Positions 14,079 to 21,223 of a stretch of 29,685 nt of DNA are shown one piece after another. The translations under genes were made by a program, and so were the position numbers. The notes under the pieces are model-generated. The model saw only the letters and a list, made by a program, of their open reading frames with translations, was not told the origin of the DNA and searched no databases. Position 1 is the stretch's first letter, and every line of letters starts with the position of its first letter. Source of the DNA: Pelosinus fermentans (GTDB lineage: Bacteria; Bacillota; Negativicutes; DSM-13327); the NCBI GenBank assembly GCA_002434245.1, contig DJJR01000077.1:84134-113818 (forward strand), given 5' to 3'.

Positions 14079-14220
14079 TCATACCTCTTGGATCACAAAG
14101 TGAATACAAATCGAAATACTAAAGTGCACTTGTAACTGATGACTGGAATAATCGAACCGTTATAAGCATAGTATATGGATAATATTTCAAGTTATATACT
14201 AACCCAAATTGATTTAAAAA
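14079..14220 (+). pseudogene. Decayed relic of a TonB-dependent siderophore receptor
   Basis: TACCTCTTGGATCACAAAG at 14082 encodes YLLDHKVN, the same eight residues as in the siderophore receptor at 1422-3611. At 14138, in another frame, GATGACTGGAATAATCGA gives DDWNNR, matching that receptor's ADWTNR segment, which lies about 80 residues further on. Order is kept but the interior is lost and stops and frame changes intervene. The rest of 13962-14335 shows no other gene. The match is short, so confidence is modest. Confidence 0.45.
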
Positions 14221-14335
14221 TGCTCCTTTTTAACAAAATAATTACTACATAAACACCTTCAAATATGAGATTGCTTCTCACGTTATGGCAATTGCAACTA
14301 TTTTTTCAACCTCTGATAATTAAGTTCTATAATGA

Positions 14336-14365
14336 TTGACATTTATAAAAACTTCTTGCTATAAT
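14336..14365 (+). promoter_or_regulatory. Candidate promoter upstream of the tolC-exbB-exbD-tonB genes
   Basis: TTGACA (14336-14341), 18 bp, TATAAT (14360-14365). It lies about 360 bp before the TolC-like gene, with only a doubtful small reading frame between them, so it may drive the cluster with a long leader. Confidence 0.55.
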
Positions 14366-14441
14366 GGTTTTCAACACAAGTTAATTATCACTATAAAAAT
14401 ACGGTTTAACTCGTGCTTACGATTTGCCATTTAGATGTATC

Positions 14442-14460
14442 GAGAATGATTATTTGTATC
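14442..14460. promoter_or_regulatory. Weak Fur-box-like site upstream of the TonB cluster
   Basis: GAGAATGATTATTTGTATC matches 14 of 19 Fur consensus positions. It is about 80 bp downstream of the promoter at 14336-14365, so its role is uncertain. TonB systems are often Fur-controlled, which makes the site plausible. Confidence 0.3.
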
Positions 14461-14509
14461 AAATATCATTTCTGTTACATCTAACAATTTTTTAAAAAAC
14501 GTAAAGGAG

Positions 14510-14647
14510 TTGAATGAGACGATTGTGTCGGCGGATACACCGCTGTTCAGTGCAGATACGCTCACTGTGATGAGTCATATACTGTACTTTGAAAAGAACA
14601 CCAGTTATTTTGTCAGATGTGGAATATCCTTTAAAATTCAATCATAG
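14510..14647 (+). CDS. Possible 45-residue reading frame, unrecognised
   Basis: From TTG at 14510 a 45-codon frame runs to TAG at 14645-14647 (starts LNETIVSADTPLF, ends CGISFKIQS). AAAGGAG (14503-14509) abuts the TTG and is better spaced for no start in this frame; an overlapping ATG at 14514 gives only 18 codons. It could be the tail of a decayed gene or a leader ORF. I recognise no family. Confidence 0.2.
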   Translation: MNETIVSADTPLFSADTLTVMSHILYFEKNTSYFVRCGISFKIQS

Positions 14648-14726
14648 TTTGGCATATTTGCTCCCCTGCTAGCTATGTCATACCTCCATACTGGTGGCAT
14701 ACTAAAATGTAAGGAGACAGCAATGT

Positions 14727-15977
14727 ATGAACTTTCGTCGGACTTTTTTCTGTGCCGGCATCACTCTTCTTTGCTGGAGCGCACCAAACTGGGGCTATAC
14801 CGCCCCTCTTGCCCTCACCCTTCCTGAGAGCATACACTTGGCGCTAACCCGCAGTCATGCAGTAAAAATAGCGGAGCTAGATGCGGCCAAAGCCTCCTTG
14901 GAAATCAAGAAAAATAAGTCTACTTATTGGCCTACCGTCAGTATGACTCATGAGCAGACCCAAATTGAAAAATCACCTAAGCCGGAATACGGTAACTACT
15001 TGACAGCCAAACTTCCTTTGTCTGATGGAGGTAGAACCAAAAGCTTGGTAATGCAGTCGCAAGAGTTTTATGAGGGAACTACTGATAATCTGGAACATAC
15101 CAAGCAACAGGTAACTGCCAATACAATGTTGGCTTATTACAATGCATTGCAAGCTAAGAGCCGCGAAAATCTAGCGAAATTGGCTGTAGAAAACCTGACC
15201 CAGCATTTGATGCAAATCAAACTTCAGGATGAGACGAAAAACGACTTTAAAAGAAATGTAGCGCGAACTGAAGCGAAACTGGCACAAGCCCGGCAACATT
15301 ACATTCGTATACATAATGAGCGCCAGTTGGTCACTAGCCAGCTAACAAGCCTTCTGCAGCTTAAGCCAGATCAAGAATTGACTTTGTCGGAAATACCGGG
15401 ACAGTCTGCCCCTGAAACCTTGGATCTTGCCATCCAAGCCGCACTACGTCAGCGCAATGATTTAAAGCAAGCCCGCAAAGAGCAGACCGTAGCCCAATGG
15501 GGTATAAAAGTCGCTGCCAGCAATAAGCGTCCTAATGTTTACTTACTCTTTGTCGCCAGTGACCTGTGGCTGCCAGAGCAGTATTGGTACACTACTGTTA
15601 GTGTATCCACTAATTTGTTTGATGCTGGTCGAGCTAATATAGAAGTTCGCCAGGCCAGCTTAGAAGAAGCGAAAGCACAAGAGTGCCTGAAACAGAAAAT
15701 TGAGAAAATCACGCAAGAAACCAGAGATGCGTTCTACTACTTCCAACAAGCTGATACTGCAATGAAGGAAACTGCTCAATTCCTTGGTAAAGCCACAGAG
15801 GATTATGAAACCGCTATTGCGGAATTCCAATCTGGTAAAGCCAATCATGAGGATCTTCTAAATTCCTATAGCACACTGGCCGAAGCGAAAGCTAATAATG
15901 TGAATGCCCTCTATGATTACCACAAATGCCGGGTAAATCTACTGCGAGCCACTGGTATGCTGCCTGTTTCATGGTAA
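14727..15977 (+). CDS. TolC-family outer-membrane efflux protein
   Basis: A 416-residue protein with a signal peptide (hydrophobic residues ~7-24, cleavage near GYTA) and two outer-membrane-efflux-protein repeats built of long helices: residues ~33-210 (SIHLALTRSHAVKIAELDAA onward) and ~230-416 (AIQAALRQRNDLKQARKEQ, ending in LYDYHKCRVNLLRATGML). Length is typical of TolC relatives. AAGGAG is 10 nt before the chosen ATG. It directly precedes exbB, exbD and tonB in the same direction. No membrane-fusion protein or inner-membrane pump is next to it, so it may serve siderophore or drug export with a pump elsewhere. Family call is firm; substrate unknown. Confidence 0.88.
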   Translation: MNFRRTFFCAGITLLCWSAPNWGYTAPLALTLPESIHLALTRSHAVKIAELDAAKASLEIKKNKSTYWPTVSMTHEQTQIEKSPKPEYGNYLTAKLPLSDGGRTKSLVMQSQEFYEGTTDNLEHTKQQVTANTMLAYYNALQAKSRENLAKLAVENLTQHLMQIKLQDETKNDFKRNVARTEAKLAQARQHYIRIHNERQLVTSQLTSLLQLKPDQELTLSEIPGQSAPETLDLAIQAALRQRNDLKQARKEQTVAQWGIKVAASNKRPNVYLLFVASDLWLPEQYWYTTVSVSTNLFDAGRANIEVRQASLEEAKAQECLKQKIEKITQETRDAFYYFQQADTAMKETAQFLGKATEDYETAIAEFQSGKANHEDLLNSYSTLAEAKANNVNALYDYHKCRVNLLRATGMLPVSW

Positions 15978-16002
15978 GCAGTCTGACGTTGCTGCTTTGC
16001 TT

Positions 16003-16031
16003 TTGCAATACATTTTTTTTACTGCTAAAAT
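16003..16031 (+). promoter_or_regulatory. Candidate promoter of exbB
   Basis: TTGCAA (16003-16008), 17 bp, TAAAAT (16026-16031) in the 92-bp gap between the TolC-like gene and exbB. A weak hairpin (AAGCAG..CTGCTT, 15976-15997) precedes it. exbB-exbD-tonB may therefore be expressed independently of the upstream gene. Confidence 0.4.
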
Positions 16032-16069
16032 ATACTCACAAAAATTATTTATAAGGAGCTAATATAATT

Positions 16070-16717
16070 ATGGAATTTTTAAATCATTCAATAGAATTGT
16101 TTCACAAGGGCGGTCCTGTCATGTATCTTTTAGCGATCTGCTCGCTATTCGTGGTGGCAATTGCCGTCGAGCGCGTTTTGTACTACAGAAATACATTTGC
16201 TAACACACAGGCCTTTCATCAGGCACTGCAGCCTTTATTAGAAAAACAGCGTTTGAACGATGCCATTCAATTATGTGAGCAGAAGCCACATACACTCTCA
16301 CAAGTCACTCTAGCCGGGCTTTTGGCTTCTCAGCGAAACGGTCAGGTAGAAAATGCTTTGGAAAGCAGTGCCACGTTGGCAGCCGATCGTCTGCGGGAAC
16401 GCCTGGATGATCTGAGCACGATTGTTACTCTAGCCCCACTGCTTGGATTATTAGGAACCGTTATCGGCATGATCAATTCCTTTAGCGTATTTAATGTACA
16501 ATCTGGACAGCCTATGGCCATTACAGGCGGTGTCGGGGAGGCACTAGTTGCCACTGCAACAGGTCTTAGTGTTGCGACATTGGCTCTTGTTTCCCACAGC
16601 TACTTTTCTCGAAGAGTCAACCGTATGATCAGTGATATTGAACAAACAGCCGCATTAGTCATCAGTTATATGCCATTAAAAAAAGCAGCACGGAGAGAAA
16701 CACATGAGATTGCGTAG
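16070..16717 (+). CDS. exbB: ExbB/TolQ-type proton channel subunit
   Basis: A 215-residue MotA/TolQ/ExbB-family inner-membrane protein. It has three membrane segments: residues ~14-36 (VMYLLAICSLFVVAIAVERV), ~125-145 (TLAPLLGLLGTVIGMINSF, the conserved family core) and ~155-178 (GEALVATATGLSVATLALVS). With ExbD it uses the proton motive force to energise TonB. It overlaps exbD by 14 nt, showing coupled translation. Length and the LGLLGTVIGM motif fit ExbB; TolQ is unlikely because tonB follows and no tol/pal genes are present. Confidence 0.93.
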   Translation: MEFLNHSIELFHKGGPVMYLLAICSLFVVAIAVERVLYYRNTFANTQAFHQALQPLLEKQRLNDAIQLCEQKPHTLSQVTLAGLLASQRNGQVENALESSATLAADRLRERLDDLSTIVTLAPLLGLLGTVIGMINSFSVFNVQSGQPMAITGGVGEALVATATGLSVATLALVSHSYFSRRVNRMISDIEQTAALVISYMPLKKAARRETHEIA

Positions 16718-17111
16718 TTTACGAGTAGATAGTCAACCACAATTGATGATTATCCCTATGATTGATATTATTTTCTTTTTATTAGTGTTTTTTATGATGA
16801 GCACTCTTTATATGGTAGAACAGCACACCATTCCAGTGAATCTGCCCCAGGCAGCATCTGTTCAGCAGGATAAACCCAGCAGTATAAATATTACAGTCCT
16901 GGATAATGGCAGTGTAATGTTTAATCAGGAAGAAATACCGCTAAACTTACTGGCTAAACGAGTCAGTCTGGAACTGGGAAAACAACCGGATAATGTTTTT
17001 GTCCTAAGAGGCGATAAACAAGTACCATACGGTCAAGTAATCGCTGTTCTGGATGAACTAAAGTTAGCAGGAGCTCACCGAGTATCGGTAGCGGCAGAGA
17101 AAGTGAGGTAA
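16704..17111 (+). CDS. exbD: ExbD/TolR-type proton channel subunit
   Basis: A 135-residue protein with a short cytoplasmic start, one membrane helix (residues ~15-36) carrying the conserved proton-path aspartate (Asp21 in IPMIDIIFFLLVFF), and a periplasmic domain with FVLRGDKQVPYGQVIAVLDE near the C terminus. This is the standard ExbD layout. It starts inside the end of exbB and ends 7 bp before tonB, so the three proteins are made as a unit. Confidence 0.93.
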   Translation: MRLRSLRVDSQPQLMIIPMIDIIFFLLVFFMMSTLYMVEQHTIPVNLPQAASVQQDKPSSINITVLDNGSVMFNQEEIPLNLLAKRVSLELGKQPDNVFVLRGDKQVPYGQVIAVLDELKLAGAHRVSVAAEKVR

Positions 17112-17118
17112 ATCAGCT

Positions 17119-17823
17119 ATGTCCTATGCATTTCATTGGCGTAAAGCCATGGCTGTATCTTTTTTCCTTCATATTATCCTTTTGGTGACGGCGGGCTATA
17201 TTGCTTCTGGATTTACCTCCTCCTTGCCAGTACAAGAGGAGGTCATTCTGGAAATGGATTTAATGAGTGACCCGGCAGATCGAGCTGGAAATAGTCCCTC
17301 TCTACCGGAACCGCAACGTTCCCAGGATATACCAAAACCAATTCCAACGGAAGCAGCGCCAGTAGAAAAAATTCAAACACCTACTCCAGTTGTCAAATCG
17401 GAGGCTGTTGTTACAGCCAGCGATATGACCATGACGGAGGCTGAAGCGCCAAGTTCTTCCTCCTCCTCATCATCGTCCAGCGAAACTAGCAGTTCCAGTA
17501 GTACTGCAGCATCTGCCCCAGTAAGCGGCGGTGGTTCCCGCGGCGGTATTGCTGCACCAGGTATCTTATCCAAAGTAGATCCCTCCTACCCATCAGATGC
17601 CAGACAGGCCGGTTTGGAAGGTACTGCGGTATTACGAGTACAAATTCTAGCAAATGGTCGTCCTGGTGAAATTTCTGTAAGCCGTTCTACTGGTCATTCC
17701 TCCTTAGATGATGCAGCAGTAACTGCAGTGGCAAAATGGAGATTTGTACCGGCCAAAGATCGGGATAGCGGCAAAACAGTAGCATGTTATACATCATTGC
17801 CAGTATCCTTTCGCTTGAAGTAG
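17119..17823 (+). CDS. tonB: TonB energy-transducing protein with a serine-rich linker
   Basis: A 234-residue TonB. One N-terminal membrane anchor (residues ~9-31), a periplasmic linker with proline-rich parts (PEPQRSQDIPKPIPTE) and a striking serine run (about residues 112-130, nearly all Ser), a glycine hinge (SGGGSRGG) and a C-terminal TonB domain. The domain includes VDPSYPSDARQAGLEGTAVL, RSTGHSSLDDAAVTAV and KWRFVPAKD. It links ExbB/ExbD to the outer-membrane receptors at 1422 and 5092. The low-complexity serine tract is unusual among TonBs, whose linkers are usually Pro/Glu/Lys. It is followed by a hairpin terminator. Confidence 0.93.
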   Translation: MSYAFHWRKAMAVSFFLHIILLVTAGYIASGFTSSLPVQEEVILEMDLMSDPADRAGNSPSLPEPQRSQDIPKPIPTEAAPVEKIQTPTPVVKSEAVVTASDMTMTEAEAPSSSSSSSSSSETSSSSSTAASAPVSGGGSRGGIAAPGILSKVDPSYPSDARQAGLEGTAVLRVQILANGRPGEISVSRSTGHSSLDDAAVTAVAKWRFVPAKDRDSGKTVACYTSLPVSFRLK

Positions 17824-17857
17824 AAAATCATTATAAAAATCATAGGATTTTAGTGCG

Positions 17858-17924
17858 ATACATAAAGCACAGAGGATACAAATGGGTTCAACTCCCTTTC
17901 GTGTCCTCTGTGCTTTTCATGTAT
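17858..17924. terminator. Long hairpin after tonB (terminator / repeat-like)
   Basis: ATACAT..AGCACAGAGGATAC pairs with GTGTCCTCTGTGCT..ATGTAT, with a 13-bp perfect core (AAAGCACAGAGGA / TCCTCTGTGCTTT) and an inner GGG/CCC. The CACAGAGGA wording recalls widespread intergenic repeats of many bacteria. It closes the exb-tonB cluster. Bases 17925-18076 hold nothing else I can name. Confidence 0.6.
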
Positions 17925-18076
17925 ACTTTCTTCTTTCTCTGCCTTTTTTATTACTTACGTCATACTATATTGTAACAGGAGCTTTACTATTTTTTGTTAT
18001 AATTTTCAAAATATTCAGCTTAATACCTAGACTATGCTTATGGGGAGTGATATAATCAAAGCAAGGAGATGATAAT

Positions 18077-18295
18077 ATGTTTAATAACTATCCATCAGCT
18101 TATTTATTACTATTATCCTCAACAATCTTCTTAGGAATTTATCTTATTGCACCAATTGTTGGATCATGGCATCTGTTATGTTCCATCGCAGTGGATGTCC
18201 TTAAATTTTCAGGTACTATTGTCTGTATATTTTTCTTACTTTGTGCAGTAATCGAAGCTGCTCATAATCTTTTCTTAAAGAATCGACATCATTAA
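18077..18295 (+). CDS. Small membrane protein, unrecognised
   Basis: A 72-residue protein with two hydrophobic helices (about residues 8-29 and 37-62) and a short basic tail (FLKNRHH). AAGGAG lies 8 nt before the ATG and a clear terminator follows, so it is a genuine single-gene unit. No family recognised. The gene stands alone between the TonB cluster and the HAD phosphatase. Confidence 0.6.
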   Translation: MFNNYPSAYLLLLSSTIFLGIYLIAPIVGSWHLLCSIAVDVLKFSGTIVCIFFLLCAVIEAAHNLFLKNRHH

Positions 18296-18326
18296 ATGGG
18301 TACTGCAGTATGGTTGTTTATTTTAT

Positions 18327-18370
18327 AAAGCCTCGCTAATTCTTGGTTAGAATTTTGCAAGGCTTTTATT
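18327..18370 (+). terminator. Terminator of the small membrane protein gene
   Basis: AAAGCCT..AATTCT-tggtt-AGAATT..AGGCTTTT followed by a T-rich tail: a two-part stem-loop with T-run. Confidence 0.75.
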
Positions 18371-18378
18371 TTATGCTT

Positions 18379-18486
18379 AAAAAATAAAACATTTTGAAAT
18401 GCGAAGACTATGAAGAATTTGAATTAACCCTAATGCCTCTTCGTGTCCTTTGCATTCCTTCGAGACCTTCGCGGTTCAATGTTTTT
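18379..18486. repeat. Intergenic fold-back repeat, copy 1
   Basis: Begins AAAATAAAACATTTTGAAAT and ends CGAGACCTTCGCGGTTCAAT-GTTTTT. It has the same borders and interior wording (GCGAAGAC, CTTCGTGTCCTTTG) as the element at 24722-24838, but its arms are more degraded. It lies between the small membrane protein gene and the HAD gene. Confidence 0.65.
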
Positions 18487-19339
18487 AACCCAGAAGCTTG
18501 TGTATCATATAGGCTACACCCTTATCGTCATTTGAAAGAGATATATATTTACAGATTTTTTTGACATCGTCTTCCGCATTTTCTACTGCTACGCTGAAAC
18601 CGACTCTTTGCAGCATGGAGATGTCATTATAGTTATCACCAAATGCCATTACATGATCTAATGAAATATCTAAATGTGCTGTCAAAGCCTCTAATGCATT
18701 ACCTTTGGATGCAGAAGGATGAATCATTTCAAAAATATCCTTGCCCGCTATGGTCATTGACATTCCTGTATAATTACTAAAATATTCCCTCCCATGACGC
18801 AGCTTATCATCATCCAAAGTAATCGCTGAAATATTACCAAAAACAAAATCCTGCTCTAACACTTCATCAAAATTATTGATAAACACTGCACTGTCTAAGG
18901 TTAGAAAAACATCAATTCCTTCCTTAAGCTTCTCAGGTGTCATCTTTCTGACATGGTTAATTGCATTTTCATAATCACGGGTTAAGATCCTATGAGCATT
19001 AGCTGGCATGTATGCAAAATGATCCGTACATAATGTATAGAAATACTTACGATAATTAAGCCAATCAAGGGCTTCTCTTACGTGATCTTTATCCAAACCA
19101 ATCGCTTTTATCTGATTTCCATTTTTATCGTACACGAATGCACCATTATTTGATATTACGTGAGGTTTAAGGCCCGCCCGTTGGCATAGCGCCAAAACAT
19201 TTCCATAATTTCTGCCTGTTGCAATCGCAATTTCCATTCCTTTGCTTTGAGCCGCCTTAAGGGCTGCAACATTTTCTTCAATAATCTCATGATTCGAATC
19301 CAGAAAAGTGCCATCTAAATCAGATACGATTAATTTCAT
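18485..19339 (-). CDS. HAD-superfamily hydrolase, Cof/YidA type
   Basis: A 284-residue Cof-type HAD-IIB phosphatase. Motif I is VSDLDGTFLDSN (nucleophile Asp7, acid/base Asp9), motif II IAIATGRNYGN, a lysine in ASKGNALEAL and motif IV AFGDNYNDISML. Length is typical of the family, which removes phosphate from sugar phosphates, flavin precursors or other small molecules; the substrate cannot be read. AGGTG precedes the ATG. It is a single-gene unit. Confidence 0.9.
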   Translation of the reverse strand: MKLIVSDLDGTFLDSNHEIIEENVAALKAAQSKGMEIAIATGRNYGNVLALCQRAGLKPHVISNNGAFVYDKNGNQIKAIGLDKDHVREALDWLNYRKYFYTLCTDHFAYMPANAHRILTRDYENAINHVRKMTPEKLKEGIDVFLTLDSAVFINNFDEVLEQDFVFGNISAITLDDDKLRHGREYFSNYTGMSMTIAGKDIFEMIHPSASKGNALEALTAHLDISLDHVMAFGDNYNDISMLQRVGFSVAVENAEDDVKKICKYISLSNDDKGVAYMIHKLLG

Positions 19340-19520
19340 AATTTTTCACCTACACTAGAAATGAGTTAGAAGCACATATACTTTAGCTCATCATTTTTTA
19401 TTTTCAATGCATATCTTCGTATAATATACCCTTGCATCATTATATCGTAATGTATCATACTCCTCAATTGCAATAAGGTAAACTGTATTAGTACAGTTTT
19501 ATAAAGGATTAGAGCAGTTA

Positions 19521-19943
19521 TTACAAGATTAAAGCATCTTTTTCATCAAAGCTGATCATGGGATTCCAAGCAACTTCCCATAAATGACCATCAGGATCGG
19601 CGAAGTAACCGCTATAACCCCCCCAGAAAACATTCTGGGCTTTTTTTATGATCTTTGCACCTGCTTTTTCAGCTTTGGATAAAACCGCATCAACCTCTTC
19701 TATACTTTTAGCATTGTGTGCTAACGTAATTCCTGAAAATCCTGTACCTTCTGCACTTACGGTTATATCTTCTGCAAGTAAATTCCTAGGATACAAGGCT
19801 AAACCCACACCGCCTAAATCAAAGAAAATAATACTATTCTGACTCGCATTGGAAGGTTCCCAGCCTAAGCCATCCCGATAAAACGCAAGGGATACGGCTA
19901 ACTCTTTCACTCCTAAGGTAATTAAGTTTAATTTTTGTCGCAC
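19521..19943 (-). CDS. VOC-family (glyoxalase/bleomycin-resistance fold) protein
   Basis: A 140-residue single-domain VOC protein with the paired beta-alpha-beta pattern: LNLITLGVKELAVSLAFYRD at the N terminus, and GYSGYFADPDGHLWEVAWNP at the C terminus carrying the usual metal-site glutamate. It starts with GTG after GGGGGTG. Members include glyoxalase I, dioxygenases and resistance proteins; nothing here narrows the role. Confidence 0.85.
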   Translation of the reverse strand: MRQKLNLITLGVKELAVSLAFYRDGLGWEPSNASQNSIIFFDLGGVGLALYPRNLLAEDITVSAEGTGFSGITLAHNAKSIEEVDAVLSKAEKAGAKIIKKAQNVFWGGYSGYFADPDGHLWEVAWNPMISFDEKDALIL

Positions 19944-20137
19944 AAAAACACCCCCAGTAACATTATTCTAGGGTTTTATTATCCTACACTTTAAACTGCT
20001 TGTCTACCAGCGCTCCAACAATAGTATGCGTTCTGCCAAAGATAACTGCTGAATCCGTATAGCAAATAAAGTAATGCGTATATTAATACTGTATCTGCAG
20101 ATTACTAAATAACCATACATCGTTTCAAGGAGGAAAT

Positions 20138-20275
20138 ATGACAAATTTATTTGGCGAATTCTTTGGCACTTTAGTTCTAATTTCTTTTGGTTGTGGCGTG
20201 AATGCAAATCTTACTTTAGAGAATTCTTACGCCAAGGGAGCTGGCTGGATTTGTAGTACTGCAAATTTAGTTTAG
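20138..20275 (+). pseudogene. Truncated glycerol facilitator (glpF) relic
   Basis: After AAGGAGGAAAT a 45-codon frame begins MTNLFGEFFGTLVLISFGCG and continues with NSYAKGAGWI, the exact N-terminal pattern of MIP/GlpF channels (first membrane helix and first loop). It then stops at 20273, losing about 190 residues including both NPA motifs. The next gene starts 10 bp later, so a deletion joined the glpF start to the DUF421 region. The ribosome binding site is intact, so a short peptide could still be made. Confidence 0.75.
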
Positions 20276-20285
20276 GTGATGTAAA

Positions 20286-20954
20286 TTGGGTACTCTTGAT
20301 TTCTCCCTTATTTGGAAAACCTTGCTCACGATACTTTACGGCACACTTATTTTACGTATTGCAGGACGTAAATCCCTAGCCCAAATGACCGTAGCACAAA
20401 CGGTAGTCATGTTAGCAGTGGGTACCGTTCTAATTGAACCCCTTGTAGGAGCTGAACTAATCGATACCTTTGTGCTAGTTGCAGTAGCTGTGTTTACTCT
20501 GATTGCAATTGAGTACTCTGAAATCAGATTTCCATTCTTAAAGAAAATTTTTACCGGACATCCTGTAGTGCTCATTGAAAATGGAGAGATGAAACGAGAA
20601 AGGCTCAAACAAGTTCGAATGACAATTCAACAACTAGAAATGGAACTTCGCCAAGCAAGTATTTCTAAAGTATCTGATGTAAAATGGGGAACCATTGAAC
20701 CCAATGGACGATTTGGATTTATACTCAAGGATGAATTACAACCTGTTGACCGCTGGGAATTTGAACGCTTGCTTGATCGATTGGCAAACATCGAAAGATC
20801 TATAACAAATCATTCTAATGAAACTTTCGCTGCTCCTCCTCCAGCACCTATTGAAAATGAAAAAAAAGATCCCCACTCGGAAGAAGATGTTTTCGAAAAA
20901 TTAGTAGGCAGCGATAAAAGAAACTCTGGGCGTCCTTTAAAAAATAGAAAGTAA
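20286..20954 (+). CDS. DUF421-family (YetF-type) membrane protein
   Basis: A 222-residue protein starting with TTG after AGGTGAT. Membrane helices lie at residues ~9-24, ~35-53 and ~58-76 and are followed by a soluble DUF421 domain with FTGHPVVLIENGEM, RMTIQQLEMELRQ and WGTIEPNGRFGFI. The last ~50 residues are polar and charged (PPPAPIENEKKDPHSEED), beyond the domain. Family members in Bacillus (YetF, YdfR) are spore or envelope associated and their function is poorly known. It follows the glpF relic, possibly using its transcription signals. Confidence 0.85.
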   Translation: MGTLDFSLIWKTLLTILYGTLILRIAGRKSLAQMTVAQTVVMLAVGTVLIEPLVGAELIDTFVLVAVAVFTLIAIEYSEIRFPFLKKIFTGHPVVLIENGEMKRERLKQVRMTIQQLEMELRQASISKVSDVKWGTIEPNGRFGFILKDELQPVDRWEFERLLDRLANIERSITNHSNETFAAPPPAPIENEKKDPHSEEDVFEKLVGSDKRNSGRPLKNRK

Positions 20955-21011
20955 ACCACAGAAGTACTGGTGTGTCTTCCGTGTTCAACATCCCCCATAA
21001 ATTCTAATTTT

Positions 21012-21221
21012 TTAACTTTTAAGAATCAAATAGATCCCATTACTCAATTGTGTTACATCCCCTTTTACTGTCTTTGCTATCTCAAGTGTTAGCTTTTGCT
21101 GCTCTTCTTCATCCTTAGCCTCAAGGACGAATGCTTCACCTGCACTTAGTATTCTATGATTTGAGAGAGTAACAGCAGCAATGATTGCTGCTGTCTGCCT
21201 TTGTGAACTTTCATTTCCCAT
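21012..21221 (-). CDS. Capping complex subunit for YIEGIA (small protein)
   Basis: A 69-residue protein beginning MGNESSQRQTAAIIAAVTLS, with a charged middle (AKDEEEQQKLTLEIAKTVKG) and ending in LSNGIYLILKS. It lies 2 bp downstream of the YIEGIA gene on the same strand, with GGAGG 7 nt before ATG. Small proteins of this kind next to YIEGIA genes are annotated as its capping complex subunit. I assign it on neighbour and general pattern. Confidence 0.65.
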   Translation of the reverse strand: MGNESSQRQTAAIIAAVTLSNHRILSAGEAFVLEAKDEEEQQKLTLEIAKTVKGDVTQLSNGIYLILKS

Positions 21222-21223
21222 AT

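Noticed and set aside
17373..17573. Antisense frame with a run of Asp/Glu
   Set aside because: It is the complement of the TonB serine codons; no start signals.
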